The notes under the pieces were generated by a model, which saw nothing but the letters and a program-made list of their open reading frames with translations, had not been told where the DNA came from and did no database searches. From contig NZ_JAKIKP010000004.1 in the NCBI RefSeq assembly GCF_023284065.1, forward strand, positions 186,001 to 250,000: a stretch of DNA of 64,000 bases, written 5' to 3'. Positions 9,072-17,427 of the stretch are shown here, one piece after another. The first letter of the stretch is position 1, and every line of letters begins with the position of its first letter. Source of the stretch: Shewanella gaetbuli (GTDB lineage: Bacteria > Pseudomonadota > Gammaproteobacteria > Enterobacterales > Shewanellaceae). Both the position numbers and the translations under genes were made by a program.

Positions 9072-9698
9072 ATGGCTAAACAGGGTTCACATTCAATAAC
9101 GCCTTTCAGTTTTGTGCTGTTAATGAGTGTGTTATGTATTGTATTGTTTGCCATTTCATCAGGGAAACTAGCCTTTATAGATATTCAAGGTGTATTAAAT
9201 TATCAGCGCCAAGCGATAACTGACGGTCAAGTTTGGCGCATAGTCACCGGTAACTTATTGCATACCAATATGTGGCATTTAGCCATGAATTTAGCCGGTT
9301 TTTGGGTAATTATCTTTCTACATGAACTGCATTATAAAAGGCATACCGGTAAGCTGATATTACTTTTTAGCTCACTATGCCTCTTAGAAGGTATCGGCCT
9401 TTATCTGTTTTACCCTCAACTTCAAGCCTATGTTGGATTAAGTGGCCTACTGCATGGTCTATTTACTTTCGGCGCAATAATGGATATCCGAAAGGGTTTA
9501 ATATCAGGCTATGTATTGCTACTTGGGGTGATTTTAAAAGTACTTTATGAGCAGTATTTTGGGGCCAGTGCTGATATTAGTGAATTAATAAGTGCGCGAG
9601 TAGCGACTGAATCACATTTAGTCGGTGTTATAGCTGGGCTGATTAGCGCGTTAGTTTGGACCCCAATGGCCAGCAAATTTAAATATTCTCAATCTTAA
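9072..9698 (+). CDS. rrtA: Rhombosortase (GlyGly-CTERM rhomboid protease)
   Basis: A 208-residue six-helix membrane serine protease of the rhomboid superfamily. Rhombosortases process surface proteins bearing a C-terminal GlyGly-CTERM anchor. The catalytic Ser124 lies in GLSGLLHG, and the partner His182 in ATESHLVGVIAG on the last membrane helix. The L1 signature WRIVTGNLLHTNMWHLAMN near residue 55 supports the family. It follows queC by 14 bases. No gene within the window was seen to encode a GlyGly-CTERM substrate, so its targets lie elsewhere. Confidence 0.85.
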   Translation: MAKQGSHSITPFSFVLLMSVLCIVLFAISSGKLAFIDIQGVLNYQRQAITDGQVWRIVTGNLLHTNMWHLAMNLAGFWVIIFLHELHYKRHTGKLILLFSSLCLLEGIGLYLFYPQLQAYVGLSGLLHGLFTFGAIMDIRKGLISGYVLLLGVILKVLYEQYFGASADISELISARVATESHLVGVIAGLISALVWTPMASKFKYSQS

Positions 9699-9715
9699 TC
9701 CAGCAAAAGATCAAT

Positions 9716-10600
9716 TTATGGTTTAATTTTGTTCACTCTAAATGAAATTGAAGAATCTAACGCCTGTTGCACTTCATCTTCACCACAAAACTCGGCAAAG
9801 CCATAATTCCAAGCGTGAGGGTTTATCTGGGTAGCGAGCTTGACCACTTTGTAACAATAGTCCCCTTGCTTCACAATTCTATTTGGATCGAGCCTGTGAT
9901 TGAATGTATGTATCTGTTGTGGATCTGTTGCTTGCTCAATTTCGATAAACTCAAGTTCGGGATCCATGACACTCATTGAACCGACCGGTTTATTCGCATC
10001 TGCATGTTGGTTTTGCACCATAGCTTCAAACAACTGTGACTGATTGTTGGATAAATATTGTTTAGAGGCTTGATTAATTGAAGTCGATTTTTGTTGTGAA
10101 TTACGCTGTGGAACGAGCTTATTATCAGCTATGTCTTTATCACTTTCCAGAGGCTTGATTGGTGTTTTGTTACTGATAATTGCTGATTGTTCTGCTTCAC
10201 CATTAGGTGTTAACTGTTTCTTTTGTTGAGTATTAGCTTGCAAGTTTGTGTTTTCAACGATTGGTTTAGAATCTACTGCTTTACTAAATTCTGATTGTTT
10301 AACACTTGATTTATGAACAGCAGCATCATTACCTTCATCTTCTTTAATTAGCGAATCTTCAACTGACGGCTTATTAAACCATTGCTGATATTGATGCTCA
10401 GTAATAAGATAACTTTTTAGTACAGCGACATTGGCTTGGTTTCTTTTCAATTCAGTATTCGGGGTATTCGTCCAAGTTAATTGAATGAATAACAACACCA
10501 GCGTATGAAGTAGAATTGCAATCAAAACGGATTTTATCATCGTCCGATCACAAGACTTCACGCTGTTCTGTATTAGTGCGATGCTGTTAAAGGTAAACAT
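9716..10600 (-). CDS. Uncharacterised membrane-anchored protein, TonB-like architecture
   Basis: A protein of up to 294 residues. A single hydrophobic segment (about residues 22-42, SVLIAILLHTLVLLFIQLTW) is followed by a long Gln/Ser/Lys/Asn-rich low-complexity linker (about 50-200). A compact C-terminal region with two Cys residues (QGDYCYKVVKL and NYGFAEFCGED) comes last. An inner-membrane anchor, periplasmic spacer and small folded tip resemble TonB or TolA in outline, but no TonB signature is seen and no function is claimed. Translation may instead begin at the ATG at 10540, which places the anchor at the N-terminus; neither start has a good ribosome-binding site. It converges on the rhombosortase gene with a 17-base gap. 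Confidence 0.7.
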   Translation of the reverse strand: MFTFNSIALIQNSVKSCDRTMIKSVLIAILLHTLVLLFIQLTWTNTPNTELKRNQANVAVLKSYLITEHQYQQWFNKPSVEDSLIKEDEGNDAAVHKSSVKQSEFSKAVDSKPIVENTNLQANTQQKKQLTPNGEAEQSAIISNKTPIKPLESDKDIADNKLVPQRNSQQKSTSINQASKQYLSNNQSQLFEAMVQNQHADANKPVGSMSVMDPELEFIEIEQATDPQQIHTFNHRLDPNRIVKQGDYCYKVVKLATQINPHAWNYGFAEFCGEDEVQQALDSSISFRVNKIKP

Positions 10601-10673
10601 GGCATTTGTTTATATGGTTGGCCTTATCCCTATTGCTTTGCTAACTGTCATTTTGCTAGATGTCTCTTTATTA

Positions 10674-10722
10674 GCCACTTTATTAGCAGTGGCCATACAA
10701 GATGAAACTCATCTTGCTGGCC
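10674..10722. other. Two overlapping, mutually exclusive hairpins
   Basis: GCCACT/AGTGGC (10674-10693) and the longer stem GGCCA-CAAGATGA/TCATCTTG-TGGCC (10691-10722, loop AAC) share bases GGC at 10691-10693 and cannot form together. They lie 74-122 bases upstream of the minus-strand gene starting at 10600. No T tract follows on either strand. A tandem CTTTATTAGC repeat (10666-10675 and 10678-10687) overlaps the first hairpin. Function unknown. Confidence 0.45.
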
Positions 10723-10862
10723 CATAATGCAGTTACCAAGCTTGAGGTAGAATTAATACAATAAACTTTTGACGGTTAAAGGAATGTTAAGTTCCACTCT
10801 CAGGCAGTAAAAATAATAGCTACAATTATTAAGCGTTGTTACGCTAAACAAAAACTTATTAG

Positions 10863-10878
10863 GCTTACACGTGTAAGC
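10863..10878. promoter_or_regulatory. FabR-like operator upstream of the hemolysin III gene
   Basis: A perfect 16-base palindrome, GCTTACACGTGTAAGC, 71 bases upstream of the TrhA/hlyIII start. The ACACGTGT core resembles FabR (YijC) sites at E. coli fabA and fabB. E. coli yqfA, which encodes the homologue of the downstream gene, is also a predicted FabR target. Identity of the regulator is inferred; the palindrome itself is directly visible. Confidence 0.6.
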
Positions 10879-10949
10879 TGTATGGATTGTTGCTCAATCA
10901 ACTGTTAGACTGTTTGCACTAAGTCGTCACATCACCTGAGAAAAACGAT

Positions 10950-11630
10950 ATGTCCAATGAAGCCCAAACAGTCTTAGCCGTTAATTCTATAGGCGCTATT
11001 TCTGATTATAGCGACAAAGAAGAGCTTGCTAATGCTATATCGCATGGCACTGGGGTCATTGCAGGTATCGTTGGTTTAATGATGATGTTAATCAGTGCAC
11101 GGGCTGATTTATCGACTAGCCAACTACTTGGGGTGATTATTTATGGTGTGAGTGTTATTGCGCTTTTTCTTGCGTCTACTTTATATCACTCTAGCCGTAC
11201 GTCTGTTTGGCGAAAGCGTTACAAAATGGCAGACCATTGCGCTATTTATACCCTTATTGCTGGCACCTACACACCGTTAATGCTAATCAGTTTACAAAAT
11301 AATAACGCGACCATTATCCTCACAGGCATTTGGGCATTGGCCTTTGGCGGGATTGTTTTTAAAACCTTATTTATTGGCCGTTTTAAAGGGTTTAGCTTAA
11401 TGCTTTACCTCATTATGGGCTGGTTATGCGTAACGGTGATGAAAGATCTTACCGCTAACATGAGTGATGTCAGTTTTAATTTATTAATTGCAGGTGGGTT
11501 ATTTTACAGTCTTGGTGTGATCTTTTATGCCAATAAAAAAATCCCTTACAATCATGCTATTTGGCATTTATTTGTATTAGCTGGTGCCTTCTCACATTTT
11601 TTATGTATTTATAATATCGCGACGGTTTAA
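10950..11630 (+). CDS. trhA: Hemolysin III / TrhA family membrane protein
   Basis: A 226-residue seven-helix inner-membrane protein of the PAQR/hemolysin III superfamily (E. coli YqfA/TrhA), linked to membrane-energetics and lipid homeostasis rather than true haemolysis. Family landmarks are AISHGTGVIAG near residue 29, STLYHSS at about 79-85, DHCAIYTLIAGTYTPLML near 97-114, and the C-terminal HAIWHLFVLAGAFSHFLCIY. The His residues in these segments make the proposed metal site. A FabR-like palindrome sits 71 bases upstream, which fits a link to membrane lipid composition. It is monocistronic as far as can be seen. Confidence 0.9.
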   Translation: MSNEAQTVLAVNSIGAISDYSDKEELANAISHGTGVIAGIVGLMMMLISARADLSTSQLLGVIIYGVSVIALFLASTLYHSSRTSVWRKRYKMADHCAIYTLIAGTYTPLMLISLQNNNATIILTGIWALAFGGIVFKTLFIGRFKGFSLMLYLIMGWLCVTVMKDLTANMSDVSFNLLIAGGLFYSLGVIFYANKKIPYNHAIWHLFVLAGAFSHFLCIYNIATV

Positions 11631-11765
11631 TCTACTGATTTTACTTGATTTTAAGTCATGTCAACGTACAATAAATCCACTTTCACATAGGTTAGCGTAT
11701 TCCTCTGAGTAAGTTTTACTTGCTGCATTTTGTCAGCAATAAGTACTATAGTGCTAAAAGATTAA

Positions 11766-12137
11766 ATGACCTATAACCACACTATGCCAATACAAACTCA
11801 GCAATTGCAGCCTGCGCAAAGAATTATTCATGTGGTAAAACTGATTCCGCAAGGTAAAGTGTTACCTTATGGCAAAGTTGCTGATTTAGCGGGTTTACCT
11901 GGTAGAGCACGTTATGTTTCAACTGCATTAAAGCAATCTAAGGATGGCCAAGTGCCCTGGCACAGAGTCATTAGCGCTTCTGGTAAACTGGCATTTCCGC
12001 CAGATAGCGCTTTATTTAGAATACAAACAGAATTGTTATGGAATGATAATGTCGAAGTGAACCAGGGCAAAGTTAACTTGTCTACTGACATGTGGCAACC
12101 CGACATTGCGACATTAGTTCTGTCGTTACCGTTTTAA
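11766..12137 (+). CDS. atl: Alkyltransferase-like protein (MGMT family, Cys replaced by Trp)
   Basis: A 123-residue protein with the fold of the C-terminal DNA-binding domain of O6-alkylguanine-DNA alkyltransferase. Landmarks are IPQGKVLPYGKVADLAGLPG (residues 27-46, the helix-turn-helix region), then YVSTALK with the arginine-finger-type helix, and PWHRVISASGK. The active-site motif is PCHRV in true alkyltransferases; here Cys is Trp (PWHRV), the mark of alkyltransferase-like proteins. These bind O6-alkylguanine and hand it to nucleotide excision repair. A start at the ATG at 11784 (MPIQTQQL) is also possible. The gene is followed closely by the DUF3108 gene. Confidence 0.88.
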   Translation: MTYNHTMPIQTQQLQPAQRIIHVVKLIPQGKVLPYGKVADLAGLPGRARYVSTALKQSKDGQVPWHRVISASGKLAFPPDSALFRIQTELLWNDNVEVNQGKVNLSTDMWQPDIATLVLSLPF

Positions 12138-12155
12138 ATTATTAGGATCGAAACT

Positions 12156-13157
12156 GTGCAAATAAAGCCGTATAAGTATAAAGCTTTTCTTTTAATAACC
12201 TCATTGATGGTAATTGGCATATGCTTTTTTCATTCATCAAATGCTGTGGCAACACAAGCACCCGTTGAAACTGAACAAGTTCTACCTAATAACACGGCTA
12301 AAGAAGTCACTACACAACAGGCTCTGTCACCGTTAACACCCCATACAGCAACCTATAAAGCCTTTTATGGCAGTTTTGAACTGGGTGAAGCTAAATATCA
12401 ATTACCTGCAACTGATACAGGTTATTACACTTATTTTTTTGAAAGCGAAGTTGGATTACTGATGTTATCTGATGAACGCAAACTACAAAGTGATTTCACC
12501 TTAGAGGATGGAAAGTTAGTTCCTTTTAGATATGTTCATGAAAGAACAGGAACAGGAAGAGACTACACTGAGAGCACCGCATTTGCCAAATCACAGAATT
12601 TTATTCATACCATATATAAACAAGATGCATTAAAACTTGATTACCAAGAGCAAGTATTTGACCCATTAATGGTGCAATTACAATTCAGAATGGATGTTAT
12701 CAACAACCAACGACCGCTTAATTACCGAATGGTAAAAGAGAAAGAGATAGATGAATATGATTTCAAAATTATTGGCTTTGAAACCATATCGATTGCGGGT
12801 GGCACATTTGACACAGTTAAATTTGAAGTGGTGCGTTCTAGTCAAAAAAGACAAACTTATTTTTGGATGGCTCCCGAATTAGCGTACCTACCTGTAAGGT
12901 TAAGCCACTTTTCGAAAGGCAGTAAACAGTTAGATATTCAGTTATCAGCTTTTCATTTTGATAAGGAATTACCTTCAATACCTCGTTTAGATTTGGCTCA
13001 TGAATCTAAAATATTTGAACAATATATGAGTGAGAAAAAGGCCTTAATGGCACAAGATAATAATGACGAAGATGAAGATGCAAATACTGAAGAAGTCAGT
13101 CCAGATAAATTTAGTATGGAAGAGATTTCTGATATCAAAAAAATGGTTATTGATTAA
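12156..13157 (+). CDS. DUF3108 exported protein
   Basis: A 333-residue protein starting with GTG. An N-terminal hydrophobic segment (about residues 10-31, FLLITSLMVIGICFF) indicates export, possibly as an anchored protein. A DUF3108 beta-rich domain spans about 60-275: YKAFYGSFELGEAKYQL, FRYVHERTGTGRDY, IAGGTFDTVKFEVVR, and a TYFWMAPELAYLPVRLSH strand. The C-terminal tail is acidic (NNDEDEDANTEE). The family is periplasmic and of unknown function; resemblance to lipid-binding beta structures is only suggestive. It begins 18 bases after the alkyltransferase-like gene. Confidence 0.82.
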   Translation: MQIKPYKYKAFLLITSLMVIGICFFHSSNAVATQAPVETEQVLPNNTAKEVTTQQALSPLTPHTATYKAFYGSFELGEAKYQLPATDTGYYTYFFESEVGLLMLSDERKLQSDFTLEDGKLVPFRYVHERTGTGRDYTESTAFAKSQNFIHTIYKQDALKLDYQEQVFDPLMVQLQFRMDVINNQRPLNYRMVKEKEIDEYDFKIIGFETISIAGGTFDTVKFEVVRSSQKRQTYFWMAPELAYLPVRLSHFSKGSKQLDIQLSAFHFDKELPSIPRLDLAHESKIFEQYMSEKKALMAQDNNDEDEDANTEEVSPDKFSMEEISDIKKMVID

Positions 13158-13180
13158 GTATTCTTTATTATTTTGACAGG

Positions 13181-13222
13181 TTAAAGGTCGTCATCACATT
13201 ACTCTTGTGAAGACGACTTTAA
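13181..13222. terminator. Imperfect bidirectional terminator hairpin
   Basis: A long interrupted stem, TTAAAG-TCGTC-CACA paired with TGTG-GACGA-CTTTAA, around loop TTACTCT. It lies between the convergent DUF3108 and yafJ genes. T tracts are weak on both sides. Confidence 0.5.
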
Positions 13223-13263
13223 TCTTTATAGGGATAAGAAGAATGATGATAGGTACAGAATAA

Positions 13264-14055
13264 TTATTTTTCCACAGAATGAGATAAACGAATATTACCT
13301 TTTCTAAATAATCGCCAATCCCCCGGTGATAACACCTGCCATTGTTCATTATTGGTTAGTGGTCTTGTGGCAATTACGGTGACAACATCATCAGGGGTTG
13401 TTTCTTTCTGAAAATCAATCACTACGTCAGTATCAATCAGCGTTGCTTTACCAAAAGGAGCACGACGAGTGATGTGACATAAATTATTTGTGCAATATGC
13501 CATTAAGTCGATGCCATCGCTGAGTATCATATTAAATACACCTAATTGCCTGATTTCATCTGCTAGGCTTGCTATATAGATAAATACCTCATCCATATTT
13601 TCAGGCGGAGTATCGCCAAATTTGGCCACCACTTGTTCTAATATCCAACAAAAGGCCATTTCACTGTCGGTATCACCAACCGCTTGAAATCTCCCTAAGG
13701 TAAACTTGTTTTGATAATCACTTAATTGACCATTATGAGCATAGGTCCAATATCGTCCCCATAACTCACGGGTAAATGGATGCGTATTTTCTAACGAAAC
13801 ACAACCCCTATTGGCTTGCCTGATATGACTAATAACAATTTCACTTTTAATAGGATAAGACTTAATTAACTGAGCAACATGAGATTGACTGCTCGGGCAG
13901 GCATCCTTAAAGGTTCGACTGCCCTTACCTTCGTAAAACGTAATTCCCCAACCATCAACATGAGGGCCTGTCACACCACCACGCTCAACTAACCCAGTGA
14001 AACTAAAAACAATATCTGTAGGGACATTGGCACTCATGGCTAACAATTCGCACAT
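13264..14055 (-). CDS. yafJ: Class II glutamine amidotransferase, YafJ family
   Basis: A 263-residue Ntn-hydrolase domain protein. The mature N-terminal nucleophile would be Cys2 (MCELLAMSANVPTD). Further glutamine-site landmarks are DGWGITFYEG, SHIRQANRG, HPFTRELWGRYWTYAHNGQL and GDTDSEMAFCW. It has only the glutaminase domain, with no synthase partner fused, as in E. coli YafJ, whose acceptor substrate is unknown. It is divergent from fadE, matching the E. coli yafJ/fadE neighbourhood. No operon partner is seen. Confidence 0.9.
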   Translation of the reverse strand: MCELLAMSANVPTDIVFSFTGLVERGGVTGPHVDGWGITFYEGKGSRTFKDACPSSQSHVAQLIKSYPIKSEIVISHIRQANRGCVSLENTHPFTRELWGRYWTYAHNGQLSDYQNKFTLGRFQAVGDTDSEMAFCWILEQVVAKFGDTPPENMDEVFIYIASLADEIRQLGVFNMILSDGIDLMAYCTNNLCHITRRAPFGKATLIDTDVVIDFQKETTPDDVVTVIATRPLTNNEQWQVLSPGDWRLFRKGNIRLSHSVEK

Positions 14056-14155
14056 TTTTTAAGCCTTTTTGGTAACTAATTGATCAAAATTTACTATTAC
14101 GCATATTGTATCTTTTGTGGCAAAACAGTGGAACAAACTTAATACATAAAAATTT

Positions 14156-14167
14156 AAACAATTGTTT
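14156..14167. promoter_or_regulatory. PsrA-like operator upstream of fadE
   Basis: A perfect 12-base palindrome, AAACAATTGTTT, flanked by T and G. It matches the PsrA consensus (G/C)AAAC-N2-4-GTTT(G/C). It sits 131 bases before the fadE start. PsrA is a TetR-family repressor responsive to long-chain fatty acids. Confidence 0.6.
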
Positions 14168-14298
14168 GAAAAGTGCTTGAATTAGTCACAACAAAGGGTT
14201 AATTTTATGACAGAGGTCAGACCACGACCTATACTTGTGAATAAGATCAATAAAAATACTAGCCTTTGACATAGTGATTGGCTTTAAGGAGAAATAAA

Positions 14299-16746
14299 GT
14301 GACCACCCTACTTTTGATCATCGCGATGATCCTTGTGCTCGGCACAATGTCTTACCTAAGGGTATCCCTTGTCACCACCACCATTGCTGCAGCTGTAGTT
14401 TTGGCAGTGGGAAGTGCATTGGACATCGTAAACACTGTTACATGGATTGTTTTCTTAGTCATCGCATTACCGTTTAACATCAAATCATTCAGACAAAATG
14501 TTATTAGCCGTCCTTTATTAAAAGTGTATCGCGGTATCATGCCTGAAATGTCTACAACCGAAAAAGAAGCTATTGAAGCCGGTACTACCTGGTGGGAAGC
14601 TGACTTATTTGCTGGTAACCCAAACTGGAAAAAGTTACACAACTACCCACAAGCACGCTTAACCGCGGAAGAACAAGCATTTTTAGATGGCCCAGTGGAA
14701 GAAGTCTGTAAAATGGTTAACCATCATATGGTTTCTCATGAATTGGGTGATTTACCACAAGAGGTTTGGCAATACCTTAAAGATCATGGCTTCTTTGCAA
14801 TGATTATTAAGAAAAAATACGGTGGCTTAGAGTACTCAGCTTATGCTCAATCTCGTGTATTACAAAAATTAGCCGGTGTAAGCAGTGAATTAGCTTCAAC
14901 GGTTGGTGTTCCTAACTCTTTAGGCCCTGGTGAATTATTACAACACTATGGTACCGAAGAGCAACAAAACCATTATCTACCTCGTTTGGCAAAAGGCTTA
15001 GAAGTGCCATGTTTTGCACTAACCAGCCCTGAAGCTGGTAGTGATGCAGGTTCTATCCCTGACTTTGGTATTGTTTGTAAAGGCGAATTCCAAGGTGAAG
15101 AAGTACTCGGTATGAAACTAACTTGGAACAAGCGTTATATTACTCTTGCGCCAGTAGCGACAGTATTAGGCCTAGCATTTAAACTGAAAGATCCTGACCG
15201 TCTATTAGGTAAAGAAGAAGATTTAGGCATTACTTGTGCTCTAATCCCAACTGATATTCCTGGTGTAGAAACTGGACGTCGTCACTTCCCATTGAACTGT
15301 ATGTTCCAAAATGGTCCAACACGCGGCAACGAAGTCTTTGTTCCACTTAGCTTTATTATTGGTGGCCCAAGCATGGCTGGCCAAGGCTGGAGAATGTTGG
15401 TTGAATGTTTATCTGTTGGACGCGGTATCACCTTACCTTCAAACTCAGCTGGTGGCGTTAAAACAGCGGCAGTAGCAACAGGTGCATACGCACGTATTCG
15501 TCGCCAATTCAAATTGCCTATTGGTAAATTAGAAGGTATTGAAGAGCCAATGGCACGTATTGGCGGTAATGCTTACTTAATGGATGCAGTAACAAGCTTA
15601 ACGACTACAGCCATTGATTTAGGTGAAAAACCATCTGTTATTTCTGCCATTGTTAAATTCCATCTTACCGATAGAATGCAAAAATGTATCATTGATGCAA
15701 TGGATATTCATGGCGGTAAAGGTGTGTGCTTAGGCCCAAATAACTATTTAGGCCGTGGCTATCAAGCAGCCCCTATTGCTATCACTGTTGAAGGCGCGAA
15801 TATTTTAACCCGTACTATGATCATTTATGGCCAAGGTGCAATTCGTTGTCATCCATATGTATTAGCTGAAATGGAATCAGCATTTGATGCTGACGCAAAC
15901 CGAGGATTAACTAATTTTGACAATGCTATCTTCGGTCATATTGGTTTTGCAGTCTCTAACTTCACCCGTAGTTTATGGATGGGTTTAACGAGTTCGCATT
16001 TCTCGAACTCACCTTACTCAGACAAAACTAAACGTTACTACCAACATATGAACCGCTTTAGCGCCAACTTAGCATTGCTATCTGATTTAGCAATGGGTAC
16101 TTTAGGTGGAAACTTGAAACGTAAAGAACGTATTTCAGCTCGCCTTGGTGATTTATTAAGTCAATTATACCTGGTGTCTGCTACATTAAAACGTTATCAA
16201 GATGACGGTCGTTTAACAGAAGACTTCCCACTGGTTCAATGGGCTGTTGAAGATTCATTATTTAAGTTACAAGATTCATTAGATGATTTGTTAAACAACT
16301 TCCCAATGGGTCTTGGTCATGCTTTAAGATTGGTTATCTTCCCATTAGGTCGTCCAGTTAAACGCCCTTCTGATGTGGTTGACCATAAAGTTGCTAAAAT
16401 CATGCAAACCCCTTGTGCAAGTCGTGATCGCTTAGGTAAAGGCCAATTCTTTACTAACTGTGAAAACAACGCTGTGGGTATTCAAGAGCAAACTTTTGTC
16501 GACATTCTTGCAGCAGAACCACTATACGACAAAGTATGTAAAGCTGCAGGTAAACGTTTACCGTTTATGTGGTTAGACAAGATTGCTGCGGAAGGCAAAG
16601 CATTAGGTGTATTAAGTGATGCTGAAATTGACTTACTAGAACGAGCTGAAATTGGCCGTATGAAGTCAATTAATGTTGATGACTTTGATACTGAAGTGCT
16701 TAGAGCAAATCAAAAAGCACCAGCTAAGCAAGAACAAGCCGCTTAG
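14299..16746 (+). CDS. fadE: Acyl-CoA dehydrogenase FadE
   Basis: Catalyses the first oxidation step of fatty-acid beta-oxidation, acyl-CoA to trans-2-enoyl-CoA, with FAD. The 815-residue form matches the large E. coli FadE (814 residues) throughout. N-terminal membrane-associated hydrophobic helices (about residues 1-60) are followed by [14 protein letters not shown], the dehydrogenase core with [14 protein letters not shown] and [12 protein letters not shown], and [23 protein letters not shown]. The C-terminal extension ends with SINVDDFD. The GTG at 14299 was chosen because AAGGAG precedes it by 7 bases; an in-frame TTG at 14278 lacks such a site. A PsrA-like palindrome upstream suggests induction by fatty acids. 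Confidence 0.95.
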   Translation: MTTLLLIIAMILVLGTMSYLRVSLVTTTIAAAVVLAVGSALDIVNTVTWIVFLVIALPFNIKSFRQNVISRPLLKVYRGIMPEMSTTEKEAIEAGTTWWEADLFAGNPNWKKLHNYPQARLTAEEQAFLDGPVEEVCKMVNHHMVSHELGDLPQEVWQYLKDHGFFAMIIKKKYGGLEYSAYAQSRVLQKLAGVSSELASTVGVPNSLGPGELLQHYGTEEQQNHYLPRLAKGLEVPCFALTSPEAGSDAGSIPDFGIVCKGEFQGEEVLGMKLTWNKRYITLAPVATVLGLAFKLKDPDRLLGKEEDLGITCALIPTDIPGVETGRRHFPLNCMFQNGPTRGNEVFVPLSFIIGGPSMAGQGWRMLVECLSVGRGITLPSNSAGGVKTAAVATGAYARIRRQFKLPIGKLEGIEEPMARIGGNAYLMDAVTSLTTTAIDLGEKPSVISAIVKFHLTDRMQKCIIDAMDIHGGKGVCLGPNNYLGRGYQAAPIAITVEGANILTRTMIIYGQGAIRCHPYVLAEMESAFDADANRGLTNFDNAIFGHIGFAVSNFTRSLWMGLTSSHFSNSPYSDKTKRYYQHMNRFSANLALLSDLAMGTLGGNLKRKERISARLGDLLSQLYLVSATLKRYQDDGRLTEDFPLVQWAVEDSLFKLQDSLDDLLNNFPMGLGHALRLVIFPLGRPVKRPSDVVDHKVAKIMQTPCASRDRLGKGQFFTNCENNAVGIQEQTFVDILAAEPLYDKVCKAAGKRLPFMWLDKIAAEGKALGVLSDAEIDLLERAEIGRMKSINVDDFDTEVLRANQKAPAKQEQAA

Positions 16747-16768
16747 ACGAATAGTCTTTTAACAATTT

Positions 16769-16805
16769 AAAAAGGGATAAAGCCTAAAGCTTTATCCCTT
16801 TTTTT
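16769..16805 (+). terminator. Rho-independent terminator after fadE
   Basis: A 13-bp perfect stem (AAAGGGATAAAGC/GCTTTATCCCTTT) with loop CTAAA, running into a T tract. Confidence 0.92.
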
Positions 16806-16830
16806 AAGTCAGAGACTATTACCCCCTCTT

Positions 16831-16870
16831 TCGTCATCCTCGAGATCTTTTATCGAGGATCTGTTTTATT
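16831..16870 (+). repeat. Repeat unit A, copy 1
   Basis: Begins TCGTCATCCTCGAGATC and ends CTGTTTTATT; identical to copies 2 and 3 over 40 bases. Forms a hairpin by its 8-base inverted arms. Confidence 0.9.
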
Positions 16871-16990
16871 CTTCTCAAGACAACACTGCATAGATTCCGG
16901 CTAAAACATTGCCGGAATGACGGTAAGGTTAAGCTTAGATTCCTACTCAAAGCAATGTCTTAATGACGGTTGATTATTCACCGAATCAAT

Positions 16991-17030
16991 TCGTCATCCT
17001 CGAGATCTTTTATCGAGGATCTGTTTTATT
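16991..17030 (+). repeat. Repeat unit A, copy 2
   Basis: Identical to copy 1. The B unit at 17050-17085 follows it, giving a 94-base composite bounded by CGTCAT/ATGACG. Confidence 0.9.
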
Positions 17031-17244
17031 ATTGCTCACGACATAACAGCATAGATTCCGGCTCAAAAGCATTACCGGAATGACGTTTTGATTAAACATA
17101 GATTCCGACTAAAACATTGCCGGAATGACGTTTTTATTAAACATAGATTCCGGCTTAAAGCATTACCGAAATGACGGTAGAATTAAGCCTAGGCTCCGAC
17201 TCAAAGCAATGTCTTAATGACGGTAAATGATTCACCAAGTCAAT

Positions 17245-17284
17245 TCGTCATCCTCGAGATCTTTTATCGAGGATCTGTTTTATT
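17245..17284 (+). repeat. Repeat unit A, copy 3
   Basis: Identical to copy 1. The B unit that follows ends GGAATGGCA rather than GGAATGACG, so its distal end is slightly decayed. Confidence 0.9.
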
Positions 17285-17378
17285 CATACTCACGACAGAG
17301 CTGCATAGATTCCGGCTCAAAAGCATTACTGGAATGGCAGTTTGCTTTGAAGTTAATAAAGTCACTTACATGTATACC

Positions 17379-17406
17379 TAAAAAAAGAGCCCTAGATAGG
17401 CTCTTT
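17379..17406 (-). terminator. Terminator after the RND permease gene
   Basis: On the minus strand, stem AAAGAGCC/GGCTCTTT with a 7-base loop runs into a T tract just after the stop at 17428. Confidence 0.88.
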
Positions 17407-17427
17407 CTAATCTCAAAATCTTAAGCT

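Larger units (their letters stand above)
16831..17340. repeat. Intergenic REP/MITE-like repeat island
   Basis: About 510 bases made of two interspersed elements. Unit A (40 bases, three identical copies) contains the hairpin ATCCTCGA/TCGAGGAT. Unit B (about 35 bases, roughly seven copies at 16889, 16934, 17050, 17097, 17142, 17189 and 17304) contains TTCCGGC/GCCGGAA and ends in ATGACG. An A plus the following B makes a composite of about 91-94 bases bounded by inverted CGTCAT and ATGACG. The stretch 16946-17030 recurs at 17200-17284 with an offset of 254 bases, a local duplication. No gene is present in this stretch. Confidence 0.9.

Noticed and set aside
16831..17340. Possible CRISPR array
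   Set aside because: Repeat spacing is irregular (160 and 254 bases between A units), the intervening sequence is itself repetitive, and no cas genes are near.
16831..17340. Possible insertion-sequence remnant
   Set aside because: No transposase fragment is readable in any frame; the hairpin units fit a REP/MITE-like element better.
17227..17424. 65-codon open frame after the repeat island
   Set aside because: It begins inside the repeated A/B units and runs over the terminator of the RND operon; no ribosome-binding site or family resemblance.
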